Source: Breviolum minutum Mf 1.05b.01 (taxonomy: Eukaryota; Sar; Dinophyceae; Suessiales; Symbiodiniaceae). From it: a stretch of DNA of 64,000 nt. Of the stretch, positions 20,564 through 31,403 are shown piece by piece. The DNA is taken from NCBI GenBank assembly GCA_000507305.1, contig DF241136.1, positions 25,179-89,178 of the forward strand, in the 5' to 3' direction. The stretch's first letter is position 1; the number at the start of each line of letters is the position of its first letter. The translations under genes were made by a program, and so were the position numbers. The notes under the pieces were generated by a model. The model was not told where the DNA came from. It saw only the letters and a program-made list of their open reading frames with translations, and searched no databases.

Positions 20564-20942
20564 CTGCAATGAACGGCTCCGGTCCACCATGTTCTCATGT
20601 TGGGCAAGGAAACCTTGGTGTTTTTCTACGCGGCAAAACTCTTCATCTTTCCAACTTACCGGAAACGTACACAGGATTTAGAAGGTAGTTAGTATATATA
20701 CAAATGTATATTTCATATATGTATATATGAATGGATACAGTTGTATATCTATAACAACTAATTACATACAGGAATACAGTATATCATATTATGATCATAT
20801 AGCTATCATATCATATCACAATTATACGTATAGCTATCATATATATATATACAAATGCTTATAATAACAGTTTGTATGCAAACATGTCTACACAATATAC
20901 GGGTGCATCTCAACTTTTTGTACCTCAAATATAAGCTCCTCA

Positions 20943-20965
20943 AACAAACAAACAAACAAACAAAC

Positions 20966-21013
<48 letters not shown>

Positions 21014-21028
21014 ATACACACACACACA
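20943..21028. repeat. Compound AAAC / TAAC / AC microsatellite
   Basis: Consecutive (AAAC)n, (TAAC)n and (CA)n blocks. No coding meaning. Confidence 0.9.
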
Positions 21029-21109
21029 CCTAAACAAACTTGAGCCTTAAAAAATGTATTCTGTTTGGATGGGAAGCATCACCAAATCCACCTAGAAACT
21101 GTTAGGCAC

Positions 21110-21242
21110 CAAGAAATACACAGAGTCCACATCATGGTGGCAACGATTCCACGCCATGGGATTTGCATGGGGGCTGTTTGGGTTGACCCTTGACACACCC
21201 CGTTGATGAGCCAATTGCTTGGGTGGATGGGAAGATGCAATC
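21110..21242 (-). CDS. Exon, unknown product
   Basis: Acceptor TTTGCCAG|G, then IASSHPPKQLAHQRGVSRVN and PNSPHANPMAWNRCHHDVDS, to donor TTCTTG|GTGCCT. A second frame is open, but this one starts right at a strong acceptor. Confidence 0.5.
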
Positions 21243-21473
21243 CTGGCAAAATGCAAAGGTCAACTGGACTCAGTTCCAGGTAAAACTGGCAAACAGCTAC
21301 ACTAGATACCACTCAACATCATGAGGCAAAGACCTAGATGTGCCAATTTTGACCCAAGGATTGCCAACTTAGACATTGGCAAAATACGTATTGTATGACT
21401 ACGTAAATATTGTCCGTTCGTTTCAATTTGTTTATTGCTGTAAAATAACTTGGCTACTTGACAACACCAATTC

Positions 21474-21533
21474 CTTGTTTGTGTCTCATCAATGGTGTCC
21501 GATCTGCCCTGTTTCACAGGGGACGCCAGATCG
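21474..21533 (-). CDS. Short exon, polar segment
   Basis: Acceptor CCATTCAG|C. It reads DLASPVKQGRSDTIDETQT, ending at a GA-type donor. Moderate support. Confidence 0.4.
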
Positions 21534-22469
21534 CTGAATGGATGGGCATATACCTCATCCATAGTTCGTTAGCTATCAGCCAAGTCACCAAAAACTGAGT
21601 TGTGTGGCGTATTTAGGGATAATCATTGAAGGCCCTGAAGAAACCTTTGATCTCCCAGCATTTGTTCAAAAAATTAGATCAATTTCAGCACCAAAACATA
21701 TGACGATGATAATGATCTGAGTTCTTTGTCAACCATATCTGATCGTCGTGATAACAAGTTTGGTGATGATGCGAATGATAAAGATAATCATGTGCAATGA
21801 TTATTGTAGAATCACAACGATGCTGAACTGGTATTCATATAAGAATGATAATGATGGTACACAACATCAAAAGATATAATGTATAATGATGTTCAGTCAT
21901 ATCATATTATCATAATATTCACTGTAATTTATGTAAAAGGAAAAATGATAAAAATGGCATGATATAGCCTATAGCCTAGACATATAATCAGTGTGGGACT
22001 AAAATGATTACAGTAGATGCTGTACAATATACAATACTTCAACAAACTTCAATATGATATTATGTTCCCTACACTATCGTAATTATACCCGTCAATTACC
22101 TGATATCCTATCGGCTTTCTCCAAGGCTCACTCTCAGGGTGACCTGACCAAGGCGCTTTATTATACACACACGCAGCTTCCGCTGACGGCCATTATGCAA
22201 ATGAACCGAGTGAACTGCGCTTCCCCAAGATGGGCATTTCGCCGCCAGATGGTGGAACTTCTAAAGCTGTGATGGCTCTGTGTGTACCGCCTATGTTTTC
22301 ATGTTCTTACACATGTTTATATAATCTTGTCGGCATCATATGATTCGTATGGCTGATACATTCATGTATGATAACTTTTGAACATTACTAGCCCGACATG
22401 TAGATCTTGGCTTCAAGACCATTCCAAATGTGTGTGTTGTTTTTGTGCAGGAAACCATCATCAGGCTAC

Positions 22470-22524
22470 AGCGGGATCCCCCAAGTGGCTCACCATCACG
22501 TCACCTTTGGACGTTTCATCTGAC
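22470..22524 (-). CDS. Short exon, unknown product
   Basis: Acceptor ACGCTTCAG|G and donor CCCGCT|GTAGCC. It reads SDETSKGDVMVSHLGDPA. A plus-strand frame over the same bases is a shadow. Confidence 0.5.
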
Positions 22525-23220
22525 CTGAAGCGTTTCGGGATGCGAAGGAGACGTTCCAGGGTTGGTCATTGCACCAACAGGGTGGGTTGATATTGAGTCA
22601 TAGTGGCAGGGTTGATATCGATATTGAGTAACTACTGGGTGAGTTGATATTGATATTGGGTGTGTTGGTCAATTTGTTTGTTCAGAATGTTTGGTGTTTT
22701 GGATTTGTAGGGGGTCAACATGTTTTTCATCCATCATCTAATCTTGCGCAGAATTGGATCTTGATGCTGGCAGTACATCATAGAAATCCTAAGCTCCTAC
22801 CGCTTCGGTGAGTTCAACTTGATTAAACTTAGTTCAATAAAAACTCGACAACATTACATTCCAAAGTGATTTTGCGACACAAAATCTATTTACAGTAAAA
22901 CGGGTTGCAAATTTCGTTGGCAAAATGGCTTTCAACCCCAATGAGCAGTGAGCAAAACAACATGGTCCTCCGATGATCTGATTTTTTGTCACACATAATC
23001 ATATGTAGTGTCTTTAACTGGAAGTTGGGATGGATCAAACGGGAAGAAGTTCTCCGATGGATGACAACAAAATCATGTGATGTACCTTGGGCTTGACTAT
23101 CATAGGATATCATAGTTGGTGGTTGAGCTGCCCATTTAAAGCATATAAGTTGTCAAATTGAAAATTTACTTCCTCAAGTCATCGGGATAAAGATTATTAA
23201 AGGCTATGACACCACCAATG

Positions 23221-23327
23221 CTACACCCTGGAAGATTAACATGGAACCTACAAATCACCCATTTAGAAAGGAAAATGATCTTCCAAACCTCCATGATTAT
23301 GTTCCATGTTAATCTTCAGGGGTGTAG
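23221..23327. mobile_element. Inverted-repeat element, family B, best-preserved copy
   Basis: Terminal arms CTACACCCTGGAAGATTAAC and GTTAATCTTCAGGGGTGTAG are nearly perfect inverted repeats of about 27 bp around a short centre. No open frame; foldback MITE-like. Confidence 0.8.
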
Positions 23328-23657
23328 TCCTGGAATTCTCCATGTTCCCAGGTGACACGTTTTCACTGCACCTCTCAACTCACCACGTCTTGAAAGGCAT
23401 GATTTCTACCTGGAAGAGGGCCCCAAGAACTCCCGAGTATATTTGTGGGAAATTCACACTAGTGGCGTCTATTGCTATGGATGCGTTTATGTATGTTATA
23501 TTACAATTTATCAATTTATCAATATTACTAGGAAATACAAAAACTGTAAATTAATGGAACATGTAACACATGTCACCATATTGATGTAGTAATTAGTAAT
23601 TCATGTATTAGTACAAGCAGAATATAAAAGAGATCAGGAGGATACCGTTTAAACATC

Positions 23658-23701
23658 TTCACTGCCTGGCACTGCAGAATCGCTGGGCACGCGAATGACA
23701 C
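23658..23701 (-). CDS. Short exon, unknown product
   Basis: Acceptor ATGGCCAG|G, phase 1. It reads VIRVPSDSAVPGSE with a GA donor. Two other frames are open over this short span. Confidence 0.35.
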
Positions 23702-24828
23702 CTGGCCATTTGGGTGAATTGAGGATTGCACTGACATGGTGGGGCATAGGTTGACGAGAAGAACAAATGATTGTAAATAGTTCACCATGGGGCATTTTGA
23801 GCTTTTCATGGTGTATTAAGCAGTTTGCAATCTTGGAATTTGAATCCTCGGGCTCTCTTCACCAACTTGAAATGGTTGATCAATTTGGGGGGCTTCATCT
23901 TTTGTAAGCAACCATTTTGATTCATGATTGATGTGTATTCAACCTTGCCACCACAGTGACGGCCATGATCACCCCAACAGCTGAAATTGACTGGACATCA
24001 GATGCAACAACTGCCCATCAGCACCCGATGAGCTTCTAGTATCAAGCCCACTTTATGTTTTGCAAAAAACTAGTTATGGATATTCTAGGGTACATTCACA
24101 CAAAATCAACAGTTACACCTTATTATACATGAAATCATAGTACTTAAGGCGTATCTGATTCTGGAGGTTGTGTACTCACGCATTCAGATGTGTTAGAACA
24201 TCTAGGTTTGAACCACTAAAAAAAAAATAAACTGCTTCGGTCAAAGCACGAGCTTGAATCAAACACCAATACAGAAAAGAGACGCAAGCTGCTAGAGCCG
24301 ATAGTGAAAAACTGAATGATTGATGGCGAGACAGTTGAATTGGCTACGAAAAGAGCACTGGTGACTCGAAGCTCTACTCCTTAGCTCTGTGATTGCGTAC
24401 GACCTACAGTCTACTGATGACTTTAGCAAAGGGCTGTGCTTTGTTCTATTCATTCCTAAGATTGCTCCTCTCACTGAGGATATGTCAAAGGCAGGATCAT
24501 TGGGTTGCTGCAGGACACGAACAGAAACAACAATTTGCCAGACTCGTCTTTCTCATTGGAGTCACGACCACTGCCAGCACCAACACCCTTATCCATCCTT
24601 ATCCTAATCATCATCATCTAACAGCAGTAGCATCGTCCATTAGTATCATCATCATCTCCATTAGTAACCAATTACGACAAGAAACTTAGAGGCACCATGT
24701 CCAGCCACCACCCCCCTTCCCTATCTGAAAGCCGCGGACGTCGATCCCGAACGATCTGTTGAATCTTCAGGGCAGCCACATGGTCCTCCGTGTATCAGTG
24801 TATGCGATCATCTCCCGAAATGCACAAA

Positions 24829-24935
24829 ATACTGTTGATGGAAGAAATCCTGCACCAGTTGATATGGACAATCTGCTATTATTTACAGGGTTTTATCTAT
24901 CTCAGGTGGTGTAGGATTTCTTCCATCAACAGTAT
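24829..24935. mobile_element. Inverted-repeat element, family A, intact copy
   Basis: Starts ATACTGTTGATGGAAGAAAT and ends ATTTCTTCCATCAACAGTAT, perfect inverted arms, continuing as CCTGCACC / GGTGTAGG. 107 bp, no open frame. Confidence 0.85.
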
Positions 24936-24958
24936 GAACTCTCCCAGACTCTGATCAA

Positions 24959-25011
24959 ATCTAAGTAATCTTAGCATGAAAGATCTAAGTAATCTTAGCA
25001 TGAAAGATCTA
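24959..25011. repeat. 24-bp tandem duplication
   Basis: ATCTAAGTAATCTTAGCATG plus AAAG occurs twice in tandem, immediately after the family A element. Confidence 0.85.
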
Positions 25012-25329
25012 GTTATATTTGATTTTGAGCATCTGAATTTCGTCAGAATCACAGAGGCAACATTGTTGACCCACATGCATCCAATGCGAAGATGTCTCAT
25101 CCCATTTGGAATGCGCCAAAGTGAATCCGATCTCTGGAGAGAACTGAAGGTGCATCAGTCAACGATTCAGAAATCTAACCAACACATCACCATGTTGGCA
25201 ATCTTGCATTTATATCATTCCTCCAATACATCAATAACTTGTTCGTCTTAGATCTTCAGGTGTCCTAAGGAAGCTACAAGACAAGGCAAATTAAAAGGCC
25301 ACCCCTCTGCCAACACTTGGACCCTGTAC

Positions 25330-25353
25330 CTTGACAGACTGGCTACTCTCCGC
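25330..25353 (-). CDS. Micro-exon candidate
   Basis: Acceptor CATGGCAG|G and donor GTCAAG|GTACAG enclose eight codons, AESSQSVK. Too short to be sure. Confidence 0.3.
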
Positions 25354-26099
25354 CTGCCATGCCGTGGATCCCATATGTGACGTGTCACACTTGCCCACAG
25401 TAACGCGGGGAACTAATATAGCCCAACGACCTATGGAAAAGGAAACTCATTTTCCTAATTCTGTAGCTATGTTCCTGGACGGGTTCCTATTCATCATGTA
25501 GAAGTACAATTTCAAGCAAAGGCAGTCAGATTGACTCATCTTGTGAGTTGGCTGATGCTTTACAAAATCTGGTGGTCTGTTGAACTGACGATGGATTGTC
25601 AGGACTTGTCCATCTAAAACTTTAGCATTCAATTCATCTTTTAAAACGCTCGATTTGGCATTCAAATCTTCTTACAGTAAAAGCACTCAATTCCACCTAT
25701 GATTTTGTATGAGGCTTCTATTTATGGAATATGTGCGTATATATGAATATATACGTACGAATCTAGTCTAAATATATGTATATATATGCAAATATGTATG
25801 TGTATGTGTATGTGTATATACAAGATATAACATATGAATGTGCAGCATATTACCATGGCATACTAGGTGATCCGCATACACCGAGATACTCCATCCGTTT
25901 GCCTATTTTGGTTTGCATACCGTGCTGAACATCATCGTCAGCTCAGAAGACAATCTATGCAACTCACATTCACTATAAACAGAGGTGTGCCAAAACGAGT
26001 GCTCGATCGGTTACAGTGTCTTTACAAGTACTACTTCAGCAACATTCTACGCATTAGCATTATCAATTGACACCAGGTGCAGCACAATGTATTTCAATC

Positions 26100-26124
26100 C
26101 TTCAAGTCGGAAAATGTCGCGGCC
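26100..26124 (-). CDS. Micro-exon candidate
   Basis: Acceptor CATTCAG|G then GRDIFRLE to a GA-type donor. Weak support on its own. Confidence 0.3.
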
Positions 26125-26517
26125 CTGAATGGTTGCAAATTGCACTGACATGGTAAGACAAGAGGCGGCAAATGATTTGTATGTTGAAAAATATCATGTC
26201 CACTCTGTAGTGGACTAGTGGAGGTAGTGATACATATGTACTAACATCATATTCATCAAATGTTCATAAATATTTCATCCTAAGATATCCTAAGAAGATC
26301 ATTATTCATTCATTCTTAGGAATCCTGTTATGTTTTGAATTTCTTATGCAAATTGTATAACTAGTTAGTGGTTTCAACCCCTTTGAAAAATATGCTCGTC
26401 AAAATGGGTTCATCTTCCCCAATTTTCGGGGTGAAAATAAAAAAATATTTGAGTTGCCACCACCTAGATAATCATACCATGGACACTTTTGGATCGACAC
26501 ATTCATATGGATCCTGC

Positions 26518-26591
26518 CTCCAGGGGGGTTCCCCTTGGGCCTGGCCTGTGCCTCTTGCATTTGGCGCTTCCGGGACTCCAAGACGCGGCCC
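26518..26591 (-). CDS. Exon, basic helical segment
   Basis: Acceptor CGAACAG|G and GC donor GGAG|GCAGGA. It reads GRVLESRKRQMQEAQARPKG then NPPG. Phase 2 start matches the phase-2 end of 26967-27022. Confidence 0.6.
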
Positions 26592-26966
26592 CTGTTCGGA
26601 CACGACAAGAATCAAAACATGGGTGAATAAAAAATGGAGAAAAGTTATGTTTGATACTTTTTGTGTAATCATATTATATTCTAATATTGTATATATAGTA
26701 TATGATATAAATATATATATTATGTATATATATATATATGTATGAATCTGATGTGAGTTCTTCAGAAGATTGGCTTCTGAATCTCTCCATGTTTGTTTTT
26801 TCTTTCGAACTCTGGTTGCTGGATTTGGACCATAAAATGATCCAATCCTCAAGACCTTTCATCATCAACCTTTGAACGGTTGCAAGTCAACTGTGACTTA
26901 AAAGTGCATTTATCACCATTAAAAAGATGCGATCTTCGTCAATGTGAATGTTGCTCCCTTTCCCAC

Positions 26967-27022
26967 TGGTTTCGAGTGGCGCACATTTTCAGCTTGTCAG
27001 CCGTGTCCGGATCCAGCATCTC
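26967..27022 (-). CDS. Exon, helical segment
   Basis: Acceptor GATACCAG|G and donor AACCA|GTGGGA. It reads EMLDPDTADKLKMCATRN. Together with the next exon it gives an uninterrupted charged helical stretch. Confidence 0.6.
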
Positions 27023-27177
27023 CTGGTATCAAAACAAAAAAATGTGTCACAAAAAAAAGATACCAAGAGTGTTGATTTTGGATACGATAAACCAACCTTA
27101 GTCAATCCTTATAATACCTTGATAACCAAAGATACCAGCTATGGACCAACCTTTGTTGATCAACTGTTCCTTGTTAC

Positions 27178-27266
27178 CTCGTTAAGTGCTTTTTCGTCGC
27201 TTCCTCCAAGGTGTTGATCTCAGACATCAGTTCGGGATCCCATCGGTGACAAAGCAACTTCAAGAC
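27178..27266 (-). CDS. Exon, helical segment
   Basis: Acceptor AACCTGAG|G and donor ACGAG|GTAACA. It reads VLKLLCHRWDPELMSEINTL then EEATKKHLT. Strong coding composition. It could be the cytoplasmic tail of the channel or a separate gene. Confidence 0.6.
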
Positions 27267-27308
27267 CTCAGGTTTCTCCGAAAAGAAACACGAAGCACAG
27301 ATGAAGTT

Positions 27309-27309
27309 T

Positions 27310-27376
<67 letters not shown>

Positions 27377-27377
27377 C
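27309..27377. repeat. (ATG)n microsatellite
   Basis: About 22 uninterrupted ATG triplets; the poly-Asp frame is a shadow of the repeat. Confidence 0.95.
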
Positions 27378-28128
27378 TAGACTATAGCATGATCATGGTG
27401 GCTGTCAGGATGGAAGAAGGATGTGTATCACCCAACTTTGTCTGGCCCTGATGACTTTGCATGCCAAGGTAGACGGTTTGCAACTCGCAATCCGTGGTTG
27501 AATGCTGTGACAGCCTTTAGATTGATTCTATATTGTCATGTATTTTCACTATATATATACATGTCTATATACTTGTTTTATATCATATACCGTCAGCAAA
27601 CCTAAATCATCCTGAAACTTTGAATATCATTCCAATGACTGGGCGTTTTTGAGACAGAAACATTCAAGCGCAGCCAAAAATTTCAAGTCGTCCCGTAGTT
27701 TACTGGCACAACTCACTAAGCTCATGACCTGAATCAATGCATGCCAGAAGTAAACCTGACAAATGACGAAAGGGTTGAGAAGGTACTGGAAAAAAAACAA
27801 TGCTTTTTATTACACCCCTGAAAATTAACATGTAACCTACAAATCAACCAATTGTGAACATTTATTTGCAAACACATGTTGTGAATTTGAACAATTTTGC
27901 AAAATGAACCAATAATCATTCTGATATCATTCTGTCTTGCAAAATTAACAAGAGTTGTTTTCCTAACACTGTTTACAAAGTTTTGCAACATGTTGTATAT
28001 CAGAATCAGTCGGCTATTCTTTTCATTGTGTTCCTTTTCACGGTTTCCATCATGTCAAAAGTCACCTTTTTGCATCCTCCATCTCGAAAGCAACACCTTT
28101 TCCCCCAGGATATCCAATATATTCAAAC

Positions 28129-28192
28129 CTTGCCATCCTCGGTACATGGTAGGTCCAATGTGTTGATGAACTTCATTGGAACTTCCGTCAAC
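28129..28192 (-). CDS. Exon, unknown product
   Basis: Acceptor GACTCGCAG|G and donor GGCAAG|GTTTGA. Read in phase with 28442-28497 it gives LTEVPMKFINTLDLPCTEDG then K, and it ends in phase with 27178-27266. Another frame (VDGSSNEVHQHIGPTMYRGW) is open further down, to about 28066. Confidence 0.5.
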
Positions 28193-28441
28193 CTGCGAGT
28201 CTGACAGGATAAAGGTTGGCGATTTTTCTTAACCCTTGAAAGTTGTTATTTGCCTTGGGATTTGGAAAAAAAGGACAAACAAATACATGCAAACTACACA
28301 AGCATGACACGACGGACTTCAGCAAAACAAAATTCTAGATTTGATTAGTTTGGTGTTTTCTAAATGTTCAACCCATTTTTTCCACATCGTCGTTAAAATT
28401 TGCATCATTCTCCCTGCCATTTGCCTTGGTTGAGGTGGGGC

Positions 28442-28497
28442 CCCTTAGGATTCCCATGAAACAATGCTGCCTGGTGGAGATCATGGAGATCGGCATC
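28442..28497 (-). CDS. Exon, unknown product
   Basis: Acceptor GACCTTCCAG|G, GC donor AAGGG|GCCCCA. It reads DADLHDLHQAALFHGNPK. Confidence 0.5.
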
Positions 28498-29071
28498 CTG
28501 GAAGGTCAGGTTTTTTATGGCTTGTTGTAGTGGCAGTGGAAGCAGGTTTTTTTCCCCCAGAAAAAAAAAAGTCATGTTATGGGTCATGTTACATGTTGTG
28601 TTTATTGTGGGTGAGAATAAAAACATATATTCAGATAGATGTACATAATGTACTAGTATGATGAACTTGTAAACCGTTCAACTTTAGAGAGCTAAAGAGT
28701 CAAGGTACCATGATCTACTCTATTACTTNCATATACCCTTATATTTCAAATAAGTCTTTCCATGTCTTTCTTGTGTATCCACCTCAGGTGAATACCATGA
28801 CTCCAATGACTCGACATCACATCTGGCACCTGTTCTCCTCATTGCGCAATTCCATCCCATAGTTCAAGGCCTGTACCAAAGGGACCAAAGATCGCCAGCA
28901 TGGCAATACGAAGATGAAGATCAAGGTACTCTCATAGAACTTGCCCATCCCTGATTTCTATCTTGTCATGCAAGAGGCTCATTTCTCAAATCAGGATATG
29001 TTCCTTCCTTTTAAACATCTCTTGCCATGTCAATGGTAGATACTGCTTCAAATGGGTTGAACCTCCCCAAC

Positions 29072-29118
29072 CGTGTGCCTCCGCGACGAAGGCTATGGCT
29101 TCCTCCATGGGTAAATAC
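29072..29118 (-). CDS. Short exon, possible start region
   Basis: Acceptor CTTGAAG|G, donor CACACG|GTTGGG. It reads YLPMEEAIAFVAEAH; the internal Met could be a start codon if this opens a new gene. Confidence 0.45.
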
Positions 29119-29844
29119 CTTCAAGAAACATTACGATGCGAGTGATGTGGCTTAAAATGAGGGGGGTACCACATTGGAACCAAGAGATTTTGAATATGTA
29201 TGAATGTTTTGGGATCATGTTTAAGGTTTTTGCATTTTGAGCATCTGAAAAATATCCAACAAAATCATGAAACGTGGGCAATAAAACCGCCTCAAAACGG
29301 ACAGGCAGTAGACACTGTTTGAAATGACCACAGCTTGTCCACTCTCAACCACAACTATTGTTCAATGGTTTTTTGACTTCAACACCCCATGCACGCCTCA
29401 AACATGGATGTTAAAACGTGATCCCACTACATCGAAAAGAGAATCTATGCTGATAAATGAACAAATCAATTCAGCATAGGAGTCATCAGCATGGATAAAA
29501 TCAATCCTCCGACATCAGGCCGTTGAGCATCCGTACATCTTGAGGTTGATATCCCTCTCTTTCCACATCTGCCGAGGTCGCACAGGCTTTAGATTTACGC
29601 TTTGCACGTTTTGAAATCGAGTGAAATGAGTCTGACGAGTATTTAAAAATGTGCAGAAGTTCAACACAGCACACAAAAGCTTCAAAATTAACCTGGGTGT
29701 TCAAGTGATCCACTCAATTCACCAGGCGCAAGAAGATTAGAACTAAACGTTTGAGGCAACATGTTAAGAACCTCTTTTCAGGGCAGTGTGATCGATCCAC
29801 TGCTCACTCACACTGCACCAGCCCAGCTGTATACAATAGCCTGC

Positions 29845-29892
29845 CTTGACACAATGCTCCACAATTTCGGATTCTTTCTCTCCTTTTCCCTC
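29845..29892 (-). CDS. Channel C-terminal tail exon (candidate)
   Basis: Acceptor AACTTTCAG|G, GC donor GTCAAG|GCAGGC. The phase-consistent frame reads REKERKNPKLWSIVS, basic. The other open frame is acidic (EGKGEKESEIVEHCVK). Confidence 0.4.
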
Positions 29893-31362
29893 CTGAAAGT
29901 TCTCAGGGTTGTCATCAGTCAAAGGTAGTGGGCCTCTATGTTGAACACCAAAGTTGCAAATTTTGTAGGACATTCTCAAACTTTTCAGCGGACACAGCCT
30001 TCCAGCAACCAACGTATCACTTTGGACAAACCCACCGAAACCAAAGGCATAAGAAGCGATTTTGTCGTGACCAAGGACGGTCAAACGAACTGAGTCTCTG
30101 CCATCTATTTCTAAACAATAGGCCGTCTTCCTAAGCTATCTCCGACCCCTTTGCCCCATTCAAAAACCATTACGCTACACTTCCTAGTGATTCTCTTCTT
30201 AGTCATTCTTGTCTGTTTGGTGCTTGGTGTGTGTTGGGTAATCTTCCTGACATCCGTATTGATGATAATACTACTTGAAACCTGTGAGTCCGTTTTCCAG
30301 AAGTGACAATTGATACTCAAAAACAGCAAATAGGGCACAAAAAACATCAGATATGCACAAATCAAGATTCCTGTCCTTTTGGGCATTTGTCAGTTCGCTG
30401 AGTACAGTACCATGCAAATGCAAAAACCACTTGAGTTTTGACCAAACTCAGAAGAAAACTGGCACACTACAGCTCATAAATCCCAAACAAAACCGCTTCA
30501 ACAAGTGGGAGCATGAAGGTCCAGGTCCAGGTTGATACATTCCATTTCATCCAGTGTTTTTTTTGGGCACTGTTTCTCATGAGACTCCTCATAGCTTTCC
30601 AAAATCACAGCAATGACGAGGTTCATCACCATGATGGCTACGATCAAGGTGTAGGTCACCTGAAGGGTAGTTTTTTCATAGTTTTTAAAATTGGAGAGGC
30701 TATGTGGAAACAGCCGTATTTTCTACTTGGATCCTTTGAAGAGCTTTCATTTAGATATGGAGTTTGAATGAAGCAACTTCGTTTCTCTGACGGTCACCGT
30801 ATGAAATCTAATTTCCTTTGAGTCAACTGACACCATCTGTTCGGTTGATGATGAGACACCATGCAAATACGATTCATATGCAAAACGCATAAACTGTTGG
30901 AATGCTTGCAGCCGCTTTGACATCGAGAAACCGAAAAGACAATGTAAAGGCAAATTCTGGGGATGCAGCACATTGATACAAAGAGCCATCATGTTCATGT
31001 TTAATCCGCTTATGTCAACACTTTCTGCACCACCAACGGCATTTGGGCAACCCGTGCCCAGTAAGTCAAAGGCATCAGCTGTCCCATGATCCAAGAATTC
31101 ACGCAGCCATTGGGTCTCAAGAGCCAGTGTTTTTGGCTGAGTTGGGACCCAGGAATCGACAGTATGCATGTGGGAATTTGTATGTGGAAAATGAGGTTGA
31201 CATGTTGTGCAAATAGAAACAGTCAAAAGTAAACGTGCTCCTGAACTCACCCTCTCTCTATCTCTATCCATTAACCTATGTGTCTGCCTCTTTGCGTGGT
31301 TATCTGTTCATCTATGTGTTTATCCTACTTCACCTATCCATCTAATCTATGTCTGTCTACCC

Positions 31363-31403
<41 letters not shown>

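Larger units (their letters stand above)
23702..25329. other. Spacer or intron with family A element
   Basis: Apart from the inverted-repeat element at 24829-24935 and the 24-bp duplication beside it, I see only a two-frame open stretch near 25.1 kb on the minus strand (FSPEIGFTLAHSKWDETS). Confidence 0.4.

Noticed and set aside
28729..28729. Ambiguous base N
   Set aside because: Single sequencing ambiguity outside any supported exon; no biological meaning.
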